From a virus, in IMG/VR virus record IMGVR_UViG_3300045977_000284, positions 1-49,304 of that record: a stretch of 49,304 nucleotides of DNA. One strand, written 5' to 3'. Positions 1 through 6,436 of this stretch are shown in pieces (the first letter of the stretch is position 1; each line of letters opens with the position of its first letter). The notes beneath the pieces are model-generated. The model saw only the letters and a program-made list of their open reading frames with translations. It was not told where the DNA came from and made no database searches. A program made the position numbers and the translations under genes.

Positions 1-223
1 GCGCAAGGCTGCAAAGCTCGGACTGCAACGGCCGACGTGGCGCGTCTATGAGTCGGAGGCGCAGGGCGCCCTTGCCGCCGGCGTCGGCAAGGACCTGGCC
101 GTCAATCTCTTGGACCTCGATCCCTACATTTCGAGGCACGAGACCTCTTTCGCACATGCGAGCGGGTCATCATCCGTTGCGTTCTTGAGCCCATCCCTCA
201 ACGCCGCGGCCGAGCATCCATAG
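1..223 (+). CDS. C-terminal part of a small hypothetical protein, cut by the window edge
   Basis: An open frame enters at the first base and runs about 73 codons to a TAG at 221-223. Its start lies outside the window as written. Joined to the last 20 bases of the window (ATG at 49285) it becomes one 80-residue frame, so it may cross the joint of a circular molecule. The protein is mixed polar and resembles no family I know. The last 100 bases overlap the 3' end of the gene on the opposite strand, so this end may be shorter in reality. It is plausible but weakly supported. Confidence 0.35.
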   Translation, partial: RKAAKLGLQRPTWRVYESEAQGALAAGVGKDLAVNLLDLDPYISRHETSFAHASGSSSVAFLSPSLNAAAEHP

Positions 224-462
224 CCAACGTCGCTCCTGCGAAACTCCGCTGGCGGATCGACCGGCGGGTCAAAATCGGGGGCGGGAATCACGACCCACTC
301 GTACGCCCCATAATTCGGGTGACCGATCACGAGAACCCATCCATCCATCGAGTATTGGATCGCGTGCACGATCCGCGACTCGGCCAGGTCGATGTAGCGA
401 AACGGCCGATACTCTCGGCGCCTTCGGAAGTGGCTGACGACTTGTTCGATTGTTGGGTTCAT
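124..462 (-). CDS. hypothetical protein, last gene of the leftward operon
   Basis: A 112-residue protein starting MNPTIEQVVSHF. The start is the ATG at 462, which overlaps the TGA of the DUF5131 gene (ATGA) and is preceded by an AGAGGAAC-like ribosome binding site; the frame is open further upstream, but that part lies inside the neighbour. The N-terminus is basic, the middle has alternating hydrophobic residues (GWVLVIGHPNYGAYEWVVI) and a Pro/Asp-rich stretch follows. No family recognised. The coupling suggests it is translated with the DUF5131 gene. Confidence 0.6.
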   Translation of the reverse strand: MNPTIEQVVSHFRRRREYRPFRYIDLAESRIVHAIQYSMDGWVLVIGHPNYGAYEWVVIPAPDFDPPVDPPAEFRRSDVGYGCSAAALRDGLKNATDDDPLACAKEVSCLEM

Positions 463-1370
463 GCTTGTTCCTCTTGGGTGAGTGGTAGAGCGATCTTGGT
501 CCAGCCGTGCTTGGCGCATTGGCGTTGCCGCCTGGCGACGGCCGGGATCGGTTTGCCGTCGCGATAGGTCAAGGGGAAATCTTCACGCCAGCGATTGAGC
601 CGCGGCTCGCCCAGGTCGTGCGCTTCGAACAGGCCGCCGAGGTTGCCTTTGAAAAACACCGGCGTCCGCGTGAAGTCGAGGGTGTCGAGCAGATTGCGAA
701 TGTGCTCCGGATCCGGCTGGAAGTACCGCGGCCCCGAGCTGGCCGCGCCGATCACGATCCAGTCGAGCGGGTGAGCCGTCGTGATCGCCGACGTCAGATC
801 CCAGCTCACCGGCTCGGCGCTCATCCAGACGATATTCTTCGTGGTCTCCTTGACCATGGCGAGGACCTCCAGGCTGCGCTTGAGCATGCCCTCTTGCTGG
901 GACCGGGACAGCCACTTGCCGAGCATCCAGTCCGGGGGCGAGCTGACGCCTACCCAGAGGTTCGGCGGGATGGCGTCCAGGTACTTCAGGAGCTGAGGCG
1001 CCGCCTTGGTCAGTGATTGGTAGGTGTGGTGCGGCGCCTTCTCTATGGCGGCGAGGATCTGCCTGACCTGGTCTTCGGGAACGGACGGCGCAAACATGTC
1101 GCTCATCGAGTCGCAGAAGATCAGGGATGGATCCTCGCCTTTGCTGAGGGCCTTGAGAAGATGAGGACGCCAGTAGTGATGCTTGAACCCGTGCGGGTAA
1201 GCCGCGCTGGCGACTCCGCTCTCCGCCAGGTCCTCCGCGTAGCAGATCGCCACCGTGCCATCGGGCATCTTCCAGCGGCAATCGTGCATGCATCCGCCGG
1301 TGACGTTGCGGGTCTCGTCACACCATTCGATGCCGCGGCCGCCGGTCTTTTCCTTGAACTGAACCGTCAT
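459..1370 (-). CDS. DUF5131 / phage Gp37-Gp68 family protein
   Basis: A protein of about 303 residues matching the phage Gp37/Gp68 (DUF5131) family, whose members carry a radical-SAM-like cysteine cluster and whose biochemical role is not established. Family signs near the N-terminus are IEWCDETRNVTGGC followed by C-x3-C and ICYAEDLAE. Further in are FCDSMSDMFAPSV, LWVGVSS, DWIVIGAASSGPR and TPVFFKGNLGG. Two ATGs lie at 1376 and 1370; the AAGGAG at about 1379-1384 is better spaced for 1370, whereas 1376 gives an ATGA overlap with the AAA ATPase stop. It is translationally coupled to its neighbours on both sides. Confidence 0.85.
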   Translation of the reverse strand: MTVQFKEKTGGRGIEWCDETRNVTGGCMHDCRWKMPDGTVAICYAEDLAESGVASAAYPHGFKHHYWRPHLLKALSKGEDPSLIFCDSMSDMFAPSVPEDQVRQILAAIEKAPHHTYQSLTKAAPQLLKYLDAIPPNLWVGVSSPPDWMLGKWLSRSQQEGMLKRSLEVLAMVKETTKNIVWMSAEPVSWDLTSAITTAHPLDWIVIGAASSGPRYFQPDPEHIRNLLDTLDFTRTPVFFKGNLGGLFEAHDLGEPRLNRWREDFPLTYRDGKPIPAVARRQRQCAKHGWTKIALPLTQEEQA

Positions 1371-1372
1371 GG

Positions 1373-1748
1373 TCATGCTCCTTGCTTGAGTCGCGCCCGG
1401 CGCGTCGCCCAGGCCTTGCGGGCCGCGGCGCCACGATCGGGCTGGTTTGGTTGTATGACAGGAGAGGTTTGCCGGCGTGGGGCGATGGCCAGGCCTGCCC
1501 GCGCCGATCGGACGAAAGGTTCCATCTGCTGCAAAAGACGCCGAAAGCTGGCGTTGCCGTCGGCGTCCTGGATCGGGCCGAAGTCCTCGATGTCGGGGCA
1601 GTCGCTGCGACCGGTTTCCTTGAGCCAGACCAGGCGGGCGAAGTCTTGCAGTTCCGGCTTGAGGAAGAGTGCCGAGGATGCAAACTCCATGATCTCGCAG
1701 CGATCGCGGAGACGCTGAGGCAGCTTGTGCAAGGCGTTCGTGGTGAAG
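1373..1748 (-). pseudogene. AAA ATPase (clamp-loader-like), C-terminal piece, disconnected by IS1595
   Basis: The 3' part of an AAA ATPase gene whose 5' part lies beyond the insertion at 3719-4119. Removing the insertion and one copy of the 8-bp duplication gives a continuous reading ALVIFTTNALHKLPQRLR. This is the typical end of a clamp-loader/RuvB-like ATPase core, including the sensor 1 region (TTN) and the RLRDRC arginine-finger motif. After it come a small helical domain and a basic tail. The piece begins in the insertion footprint and has no start of its own near the join, so it is probably not made in active form. Confidence 0.8.
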
Positions 1749-1756
1749 ATTACGAG
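1749..1756. repeat. target-site duplication, left copy (ATTACGAG)
   Basis: The eight bases ATTACGAG flank the insertion element on its left and recur exactly at 3719-3726 on its right. Eight-base duplications are the usual size for IS1595-family transposition. Confidence 0.95.
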
Positions 1757-1780
1757 GGTAACTACATACTTGGCTCATCA
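1757..1780 (+). repeat. IS terminal inverted repeat, left
   Basis: A 24-bp sequence beginning GGTAACTACATACTTGG, the exact reverse complement of 3695-3718. It forms the left end of the element. Confidence 0.93.
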
Positions 1781-1835
1781 CGCCGATTTCCTTTACGATT
1801 CGTCAGAAAAGAATTTTGAACAAAATCTCCAAAAT

Positions 1836-1908
1836 ATACCTGTTTCATCATTGACATTACGTGATGTGACAGGTATATTATAAGTGTCAGGACAATTGAT
1901 ACCTGACA
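1836..1908 (+). promoter_or_regulatory. IS promoter with overlapping operator-like repeats
   Basis: A near-consensus sigma-70 promoter: TTGACA at 1851-1856, 17 bases, TATATT at 1874-1879. It would drive the rightward IS genes. Overlapping it are inverted copies of ATACCTGT at 1836-1843 and ACAGGTAT at 1869-1876. Just downstream is a second dyad, TGTCAGG at 1885-1891 and CCTGACA at 1902-1908. The spacing around the -35 and -10 suits a repressor that limits transposition, but no repressor has been identified. Confidence 0.7.
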
Positions 1909-1957
1909 ACGCGGCCAACCGGCGATCAGGTTGGAGGACGCTATCTCGGAGAGAAAC

Positions 1958-2197
1958 ATGAACAATTTCAGCGAACTCGCAGCGTGGAACGCCCCCGTGG
2001 CCCGTGAAGGAAACTTCCGCTGCAAAGCATTCAGTGGCGAAGGCGTCAGGCTGAATCGCATCCGCGTCGAGAAGGACGGTTCGGTCTTGGTATGGGATTC
2101 GGTCGCTGGGCATTTCACGACTTGCCACAGTTTGTCGGCAAAAGCTCAAGATCGTCTCCGAGCAAAGATGGCCTTGAGGGGTAGCATCGCGTCGTGA
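1958..2197 (+). CDS. IS passenger: small hypothetical protein
   Basis: A 79-residue protein starting MNNFSELAAWNAPVAREG. The ATG at 1958 is preceded by GGAGAG at good distance and lies about 75 bases downstream of the predicted IS promoter. The middle part (RIRVEKDGSVLVWDSVAGHF) looks like a small beta-rich fold. No family recognised. It is the first frame in the element and may be a regulator or a passenger; function unknown. Confidence 0.6.
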   Translation: MNNFSELAAWNAPVAREGNFRCKAFSGEGVRLNRIRVEKDGSVLVWDSVAGHFTTCHSLSAKAQDRLRAKMALRGSIAS

Positions 2198-2207
2198 TAC
2201 TCCGAGT

Positions 2208-2294
2208 CCCACCGGGGAGCGGCGCAAGCCGCGTTCCGCGCCAGGAGTCGCGGCCCCGACGTAACCATTCGTCCCCCGGTGGGGCGTCCTTTTT
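2208..2294 (+). terminator. branched RNA structure with T-run inside the IS
   Basis: A 10-bp closing stem (CCCACCGGGG at 2208-2217 with CCCCGGTGGG at 2274-2283) encloses two hairpins: GCGGC-GCAA-GCCGC at 2219-2232, with a GNRA-type loop, and CCGCG/CGCGG at 2236-2253. A TTTTT run follows at 2290-2294. It lies between two IS genes. It can act as an intrinsic terminator or attenuator; the three-way shape could also be a cis-regulatory RNA. Confidence 0.55.
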
Positions 2295-2321
2295 CCCAAT
2301 TCAACCAGCATGGAGAAAAAA

Positions 2322-2534
2322 ATGAGCCTGTCCCAGACTATCGCCACGACAATAATCGAAGGCCACGCCGACTTGACCGCCGAAGCTCGCTGGCTCAGCG
2401 CCATCAACGCCGAAATGCTCGAAGCGCTCAAGCTGGCGTACCGTTCGGCCCGCGTTGTGCATGGGGCGCAGAGCGAGCTTTGCGTGCGGCTGGAAAACGT
2501 CATCGCTAAAGCCCAAGGCGGAGTAAAGTCATGA
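2322..2534 (+). CDS. IS passenger: small helical hypothetical protein
   Basis: A 70-residue, mostly helical protein (MSLSQTIATTIIEGHADLTA). The ATG at 2322 has GGAG six bases upstream; another in-frame ATG lies at 2310. Its TGA overlaps the transposase ATG (2531-2534, ATGA), so the two are probably co-translated. It contains an ARWLSAINAEMLEALKLAYR helix and resembles no domain I can name. The coupling suggests an accessory role in transposition or its control. Confidence 0.6.
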   Translation: MSLSQTIATTIIEGHADLTAEARWLSAINAEMLEALKLAYRSARVVHGAQSELCVRLENVIAKAQGGVKS

Positions 2535-3493
2535 ACGAAGGCCCGCAAACGCTCGTCGAGGCAGTACGGTATTTTTCTGATAAGGCCGTCTGCCTCGACT
2601 ATATGAAGCAAATCAAGTGGCCCGATGGCAAAGTCACCTGCGCCAAGTGCGGCGGCGACAACATCGGCATCATCGCGTCGCGCGACATGTTCCAGTGCCG
2701 CGCCTGTCGAAAACAGTTTTCGTGCAAGGTGGACACGATTTTTGAGGATAGCCCTCTCGGATTGGATAAGTGGTTCGTCGCGGTCTGGATGATCGCAAAT
2801 TGCAAGAACGGCGTCAGCAGTTTGGAGCTTCACCGCGCTCTGGGCGTCACCCAGAAAACCGCGTGGTTCATGCTTCACCGGATTCGGCTCGCGATGCGTA
2901 CCGGATCGTTCCGCAAGATGACGGGCGTTGTCGAGAGCGACGAAACTTTCGTTGGCGGTCGCGCGGCCAACATGCACCGCGAGAAACGGGAGCGGACCAT
3001 CACCGGACGCGGCGGAGTCGGCAAGGCAATCGTCCACGGGTTGCTTGAGCGCGGCACTGGCGACGATCCGAGCCAGGTCCGCGCCACCGTCGTGCCGAAC
3101 ACGGAAGCGGAAACGCTCGTCCCCGAAATTCTTCGCAACGTCGAACGCGACACGTTCGTTTGCACGGACGCGCACGCCAGCTACGCCGCTCTCAGTTCGC
3201 GCTACATCCACCAATTCATCGACCATGCCACGCGGTATGTCGCGGGCAAGGTCCACGTCAACGGCCTCGAAAATTTCTGGTCGCTGCTCAAGCGTATGCT
3301 CAAGGGAACTTACGTTGCCGTCGCGCCATTTCACCTGTTCCGCTACCTGGACGAAGAGACGTGGCGATTCAACAATCGGCGCAAGAGGGACGGAGGCCGC
3401 TTCGCGTGGATCATGCGGGGCGTGCTGGGCCGTCGCATCACCTACCGGCAACTGTGCGCGATCGACGATTGCGGATTCATGGGCATCCAATAA
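2531..3493 (+). CDS. tnpA: IS1595-family transposase (ISXO2-like DDE)
   Basis: A 320-residue transposase. It has an N-terminal zinc ribbon (C37-A-K-C40 and C56-R-A-C59), then a helix-turn-helix-like segment (SSLELHRALGVTQKTAW). The DDE RNase-H-fold core shows D137 in VESDETFVGGR, D213 in CTDAHASY and E247 in VNGLENFWSLLKR. The C-terminal YLDEETWRFNNR block is typical of the family. All catalytic residues are present, so it is probably active. The start is fixed by the overlap with the upstream stop. Confidence 0.95.
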   Translation: MNEGPQTLVEAVRYFSDKAVCLDYMKQIKWPDGKVTCAKCGGDNIGIIASRDMFQCRACRKQFSCKVDTIFEDSPLGLDKWFVAVWMIANCKNGVSSLELHRALGVTQKTAWFMLHRIRLAMRTGSFRKMTGVVESDETFVGGRAANMHREKRERTITGRGGVGKAIVHGLLERGTGDDPSQVRATVVPNTEAETLVPEILRNVERDTFVCTDAHASYAALSSRYIHQFIDHATRYVAGKVHVNGLENFWSLLKRMLKGTYVAVAPFHLFRYLDEETWRFNNRRKRDGGRFAWIMRGVLGRRITYRQLCAIDDCGFMGIQ

Positions 3494-3510
3494 CGACACG
3501 GAGGCGAGCC

Positions 3511-3663
3511 ATGTCAGAGCCAGCAAAGCAACCGTTCGGCGGCAAGGCGTTCGACGATCTTGCGCGGAAACTGGCGCACGTTCCCAAGTCGCTCGTCGTT
3601 GCCGCAGAGAAGCGGTACGAAGAACGAAAAAAGGAACGGAAGAAAAAACGGCGGAAATCATAG
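3511..3663 (+). CDS. IS passenger: small basic protein
   Basis: A 50-residue frame starting MSEPAKQPFGGKAFDDLARK and ending in a very lysine/arginine-rich tail (KKERKKKRRKS). A GGAGGCGAGCC binding site stands just before the ATG. It begins 17 bases after the transposase stop and ends 32 bases before the right terminal repeat. The basic tail suggests binding of nucleic acid, but the function is unknown. Confidence 0.5.
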   Translation: MSEPAKQPFGGKAFDDLARKLAHVPKSLVVAAEKRYEERKKERKKKRRKS

Positions 3664-3694
3664 GTCGGCATCGTCCTTGCTTGCAAGCGGCTCA

Positions 3695-3718
3695 TGATGA
3701 GCCAAGTATGTAGTTACC
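3695..3718 (-). repeat. IS terminal inverted repeat, right
   Basis: Exact reverse complement of 1757-1780. It forms the right end of the IS1595-family element and is followed directly by the second ATTACGAG. Confidence 0.93.
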
Positions 3719-3726
3719 ATTACGAG
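3719..3726. repeat. target-site duplication, right copy (ATTACGAG)
   Basis: Identical to 1749-1756 and directly adjacent to the right terminal repeat. Confidence 0.95.
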
Positions 3727-4119
3727 GGCCTGAGCCGGGAGATTCTCAAGAGCGTCGAGCCAGGTGTAGGCGGCGCCGGCCGTCATGGCGTCTGCCTCAT
3801 TGACGATCAGCACGCGCCAGCCGGACCCGCTGAACGGGCGGTGTGCGATCGACTTCATCGCCTGTCGCACGCTATCGCCGGTCTGCTCGCCAGACGTGAT
3901 CTGATGCAGGCCGCCGAACTCGGCCTCGTCGATGGCCACGCCCAGCTCGATCGCCAGGGCGATGGCCGTCGAAGTCTTGCCGGTGCCTGTGCCGCCGGCG
4001 AAGACGAAGGCGCCGGCGTGCGGGGTTTCCAGCCATAGCTTGAGCTGGTGAACGATCCAACTCTGCCCATAGACCGTGTCCAGGCTGCCAGGGCGATAGG
4101 CATCGACGAGGGCTTTCAT
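3719..4119 (-). pseudogene. AAA ATPase (clamp-loader-like), N-terminal piece, truncated by IS1595
   Basis: The 5' part of the AAA ATPase gene. The ATG at 4119 overlaps the stop of the upstream gene. Residues 1-110 give DAYRPGSLDTVYGQ (as in DNA polymerase III gamma/tau and RFC-like loaders), Walker A GGTGTGKTSTA at about 42-52 and a Walker B-like VLIVNEAD at about 103-110, with N in place of the usual first D. The frame reads about 20 residues into the insertion before stopping at 3658. Without the C-terminal half it should lack the sensor and arginine-finger regions. The intact gene was probably a phage replication or recombination ATPase. Confidence 0.82.
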
Positions 4120-4400
4120 TGTCCGGCCCTCCCCTCCTGGTGCGCGCGGGCCTTAGCCGCCTGCTCCAAGAGCTGCTGGGCGAGCTGCTCTGCCTCCGCC
4201 GGAAACAGCATGAGCGTATAGGGACGATCCTTGACGGCCGCCGGCGTGGGTCGGCTGCCTTGCGCGTCCGTATGCTTCTCATTGACTTCCAGGTGCACAC
4301 AGACGCCATAGGCCCATGACAAGCTACCAAGGGAGTAATCGGAAATCTGACTGACCCCGATGCCGTTGTGACGGCGGCGCATGTAGATCGTTTTCTTCAT
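4116..4400 (-). CDS. hypothetical protein
   Basis: A 94-residue protein starting MKKTIYMRRRHNGIGVSQIS. It overlaps both neighbours by ATGA (4397-4400 upstream, 4116-4119 downstream). The first two thirds look like a compact beta-rich fold (SWAYGVCVHLEV, PYTLMLFPAEAEQ). The C-terminus is an alanine/glutamine-rich helix. No family recognised; part of the leftward early operon. Confidence 0.7.
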   Translation of the reverse strand: MKKTIYMRRRHNGIGVSQISDYSLGSLSWAYGVCVHLEVNEKHTDAQGSRPTPAAVKDRPYTLMLFPAEAEQLAQQLLEQAAKARAHQEGRAGQ

Positions 4401-4621
4401 GACCTACCCCCTTGCGCCGCGTCCTCACGCAATTCATCCTTGAGCAAATCGACGACGATTTGCATGTCGCCGATGGCCGCCCTGGTGCTGGTGTAGAGGT
4501 ACGCGAACCCTGTCTCTGCCTGTTCCTGTTCCTCTGTCTCAAGGTTCTCGACTATCAGATTGACCGTTTCCTGCGCACGCTTCAGGTTGCGAAGGATGCG
4601 GCGCTTGAGTTTGTTCTTCAT
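4397..4621 (-). CDS. hypothetical coiled-coil protein
   Basis: A 74-residue, highly helical protein (KRRILRNLKRAQETVNLIV, then ENLETEEQEQAETG) ending in QIVVDLLKDELREDAAQGG. The heptad-like pattern suggests a coiled coil or helical bundle. It overlaps the flanking genes at 4618-4621 and 4397-4400 by ATGA. No family recognised. Confidence 0.7.
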   Translation of the reverse strand: MKNKLKRRILRNLKRAQETVNLIVENLETEEQEQAETGFAYLYTSTRAAIGDMQIVVDLLKDELREDAAQGGRS

Positions 4622-5043
4622 GACTGACCGCTGCCTTTCTTCCTGCGGGCCTTGCGCGCCTTCGCCGCCGCCTTGCTCGCCGCGCGAGCCGCTTCCGACG
4701 TGAAGCCGATCTGCTCGCCGCGGGCCTTGCGGGCCTGCGCCGCTTCCTTGCCGATCCGCTTGCGGATCGAGAGGGTGAGCGATTCACGCTGCCGGGCGAT
4801 CGCGTCCGCGGCGGCCGGCGGGATGGCGAGGCGGACGCTGCCGGTGTCGTCCACGTACTGAATGAAAATGGTGTCGCCCTGCTCGCGCTGGCGAAAGGTT
4901 TGGATGATGAACGTCTGGCTGGCGCCGATGATCGCCGAGTGCTGACTCACCGTCGACGGCTTTGTCTTGGCGACGTCGGGCAGGTCCGTCAGCGCCCCCA
5001 TCATCCGATCGAACTTGTCAACCGTTCTGTACTCCTCTGGCAT
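4618..5043 (-). CDS. hypothetical protein with basic alanine-rich tail
   Basis: A 141-residue protein starting MPEEYRTVDKFDRMM. The ATG at 5043 follows GGAGGATCAACC, and that ribosome binding site lies in the 3' end of the twister-like element. The frame is open further up, but that part reads through the RNA element. The first 90 residues include a beta-like segment (FIIQTFRQREQGDTIFIQYV). The C-terminal 50 residues are alanine/arginine/lysine-rich (SKAAAKARKARRKKGSG), as in nucleic-acid-binding tails. Family unknown. Confidence 0.75.
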   Translation of the reverse strand: MPEEYRTVDKFDRMMGALTDLPDVAKTKPSTVSQHSAIIGASQTFIIQTFRQREQGDTIFIQYVDDTGSVRLAIPPAAADAIARQRESLTLSIRKRIGKEAAQARKARGEQIGFTSEAARAASKAAAKARKARRKKGSGQS

Positions 5044-5046
5044 GGT

Positions 5047-5170
5047 TGATCCTCCGGGCTTGCAACCGGCCGGCGAAGTGCCGGGCCGCATTAAACCGGA
5101 CGTGTGCCGTTTGCCGTCTTGCCCTTGCGGGCTCTTGGGGTCTCGGGCACACGCCGGTTTGCTCTGCGTC
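5047..5170 (-). ncRNA. twister-like self-cleaving ribozyme, copy 1
   Basis: Read on the minus strand the segment has GCAGAGC, a long hairpin, then UUUAAUGCGGC, a 5-bp hairpin, then CCGGUUGCAAGCCCGG. These are the conserved blocks I recall for twister ribozymes, in a permuted order with stem P1 closed by a loop. P1 pairs AAACCGGCGTGTGCC with GGCACACG-T-CCGGTTT (one bulged T). The P3-like hairpin is CCGGC-ACTTC-GCCGG. By analogy, cleavage would fall between U at 5093 and A at 5092, about 50 bases upstream of the ATG at 5043. Assignment rests on remembered consensus and on comparison with copy 2. Confidence 0.75.
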
Positions 5171-5363
5171 ATGCCGACCTGGATCGTCGGCCGGACTTCA
5201 CTTCCTCTTCGGGGGTGACCGATTCCTCTGGCGGCTGCCAAAGCAACACCAGGGGCGCCTTGTCGGTCTGATCCGATCCGAGCTTGCGGGCCGCGTCGTT
5301 GACGCCGGCGAGAATGGACTCCTCGCTCCGACGACGCAGCCATGAAAAGAACGTGGTGAACAT
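5169..5363 (-). CDS. hypothetical small protein between two ribozymes
   Basis: A 64-residue protein starting MFTTFFSWLRRRSEESILAG. The ATG at 5363 has GGAGGATCGATC just upstream, provided by the second twister-like element. The N-terminus is amphipathic with aromatic residues. A central LVLLWQPPEESVTPEE segment and a basic C-terminus (KSGRRSRSA) follow. No family recognised. Its stop overlaps the start of the next ribozyme-like element by about two bases. Confidence 0.6.
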   Translation of the reverse strand: MFTTFFSWLRRRSEESILAGVNDAARKLGSDQTDKAPLVLLWQPPEESVTPEEEVKSGRRSRSA

Positions 5364-5366
5364 GAT

Positions 5367-5448
5367 CGATCCTCCGGGCTTGCAACCGGCGTCCGACGTG
5401 GACGGCCGCATTAAGCCGAGGGCTTCCCTGCCCCGGCTTGCTCTGCGT
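5367..5448 (-). ncRNA. twister-like self-cleaving ribozyme, copy 2
   Basis: It has the same ordered blocks as copy 1: GCAGAGCAA, P1 hairpin, UUAAUGCGGC, short hairpin, CCGGUUGCAAGCCCGG, then GGAGGATC and an ATG. P1 here is AAGCCG-GGGC paired with GCCC-T-CGGCTT, with a bulged T at the same place. The short hairpin is CGTCC-ACGTC-GGACG. Compared with copy 1, three of its five base pairs changed on both sides and still pair. That is covariation expected of a selected RNA stem. Predicted cleavage lies between U 5413 and A 5412. The element starts right after the TAA of the DUF932 gene. Confidence 0.77.
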
Positions 5449-6387
5449 TTAGCTGGCCATTGCCATCGCGATTTCAAGGGCCGTCCGATTGACCTTCGCG
5501 GAGTCGCCAAACCAGAGGGATTCGAGGCGGCCGTCCTGGCTCTTGCCGCGCGAGTAAGAGAGGTATTCCGTCACGGCGTTGTAACCCGCCCAGAGGGTTC
5601 CCTTGACGCCGGCCATGTCATTGCCGCGGCCGCTGGTATAGAAGGCCTCGACCGCGTCGAAGATTTTCTGGGTGACGGGCTTGACCTCTTCCGTAGCGTC
5701 GAAGCCGAAAACCTTGCGAACGAACTTGTGCAGGTCCTTGCGGCTGATCTTCTTCTTGGCGAGCTGGCGGTATTGCTGGGCCGTCGCCTCGAACTCGCTG
5801 TTCGCCGTGTTCATGACGTCGCGGAGGGAATCAAGCGTCTGCACCACGTTGCCGAAATGTAGGCAGCGGATCAGCTTGCTGGCCCGGTCGCGATGAGCCA
5901 GGGTAAGCGTGTTGTTGCAGACGACGCGGATCGGCGTGAAGCCGACGCGGACCGATTGCGTGCCGTCGTGAGAATTGGAGAGCAGCACGAACTTCTCGAC
6001 CTTATCGCCGGGGACGATCTCGCTGGCGTTGCTCTTGATCTTGCCGAGCACCCAGACCTTCTTGCCTTCATCCAGGCTGCCGGCGGTGTGCAGCTCGACT
6101 TCGCCGGCATCGAGCAAGGGCTGGAACCATGCGAACGCTTCCGCGTTTTGCAGGACGTGATAGGAAGGCCCGACGACGCCGAGAATCTTGCCGTCCGATT
6201 CGCGATAGGTCGCCCGGTGGCTGACCTTGATGCCTTCCTTCGTGAAGAGAGGTTTGACGCCAACTTTCCAGTTCAGGCCGGCCGCCTCGATCCCCTTCTC
6301 GACTGTCGGGGGAGCGTCGAGCTTGACGCCGAGGCCGTGCCAGGGGATCTGTCCAACGTAGGTCATGGTTTCGATCATGTGAGCCAT
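5449..6387 (-). CDS. DUF932 (phage/plasmid-like, TIGR03299-type) protein
   Basis: A 312-residue protein of the DUF932 family, common in phages and plasmids and of unknown biochemistry. Family marks are MTYVGQIPWHGLG near the start, the internal VKPLFT and VVGPSYHVLQNAEAF blocks, VGFTPIRVVCNNTL near the centre and GTLWAGYNAVTEYLSY near the end. The length is normal and the frame intact. The start ATG at 6387 has GAAAGGTGCTCTGCA upstream. It probably belongs to the early leftward operon, with a twister-like ribozyme directly after its stop. Confidence 0.9.
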   Translation of the reverse strand: MAHMIETMTYVGQIPWHGLGVKLDAPPTVEKGIEAAGLNWKVGVKPLFTKEGIKVSHRATYRESDGKILGVVGPSYHVLQNAEAFAWFQPLLDAGEVELHTAGSLDEGKKVWVLGKIKSNASEIVPGDKVEKFVLLSNSHDGTQSVRVGFTPIRVVCNNTLTLAHRDRASKLIRCLHFGNVVQTLDSLRDVMNTANSEFEATAQQYRQLAKKKISRKDLHKFVRKVFGFDATEEVKPVTQKIFDAVEAFYTSGRGNDMAGVKGTLWAGYNAVTEYLSYSRGKSQDGRLESLWFGDSAKVNRTALEIAMAMAS

Positions 6388-6436
6388 TGCAGAGCACCTT
6401 TCGAGAAAAAGAAGTAGTGGGCGAATCTTGTTTGCG

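Larger units (their letters stand above)
1757..3718 (+). mobile_element. IS1595-family insertion sequence with passenger genes
   Basis: A 1,962-bp element bounded by perfect 24-bp terminal inverted repeats (1757-1780 and 3695-3718, starting GGTAACTACATACTTGG). It encodes an ISXO2/IS1595-type DDE transposase at 2531-3493 and three small extra frames (1958, 2322 and 3511), plus its own promoter and a structured terminator-like segment. It sits inside an AAA ATPase gene in the opposite orientation. The perfect ends, intact transposase frame and exact target duplication point to recent movement. Known IS1595 members can carry passenger genes, so the extra frames are not out of character. Confidence 0.93.

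Noticed and set aside
459-1781. A 440-residue frame beginning at 1781 inside the IS end
   Set aside because: Its first 135 residues are out-of-frame reading of the AAA ATPase piece; the DUF5131 protein begins at 1370-1376.
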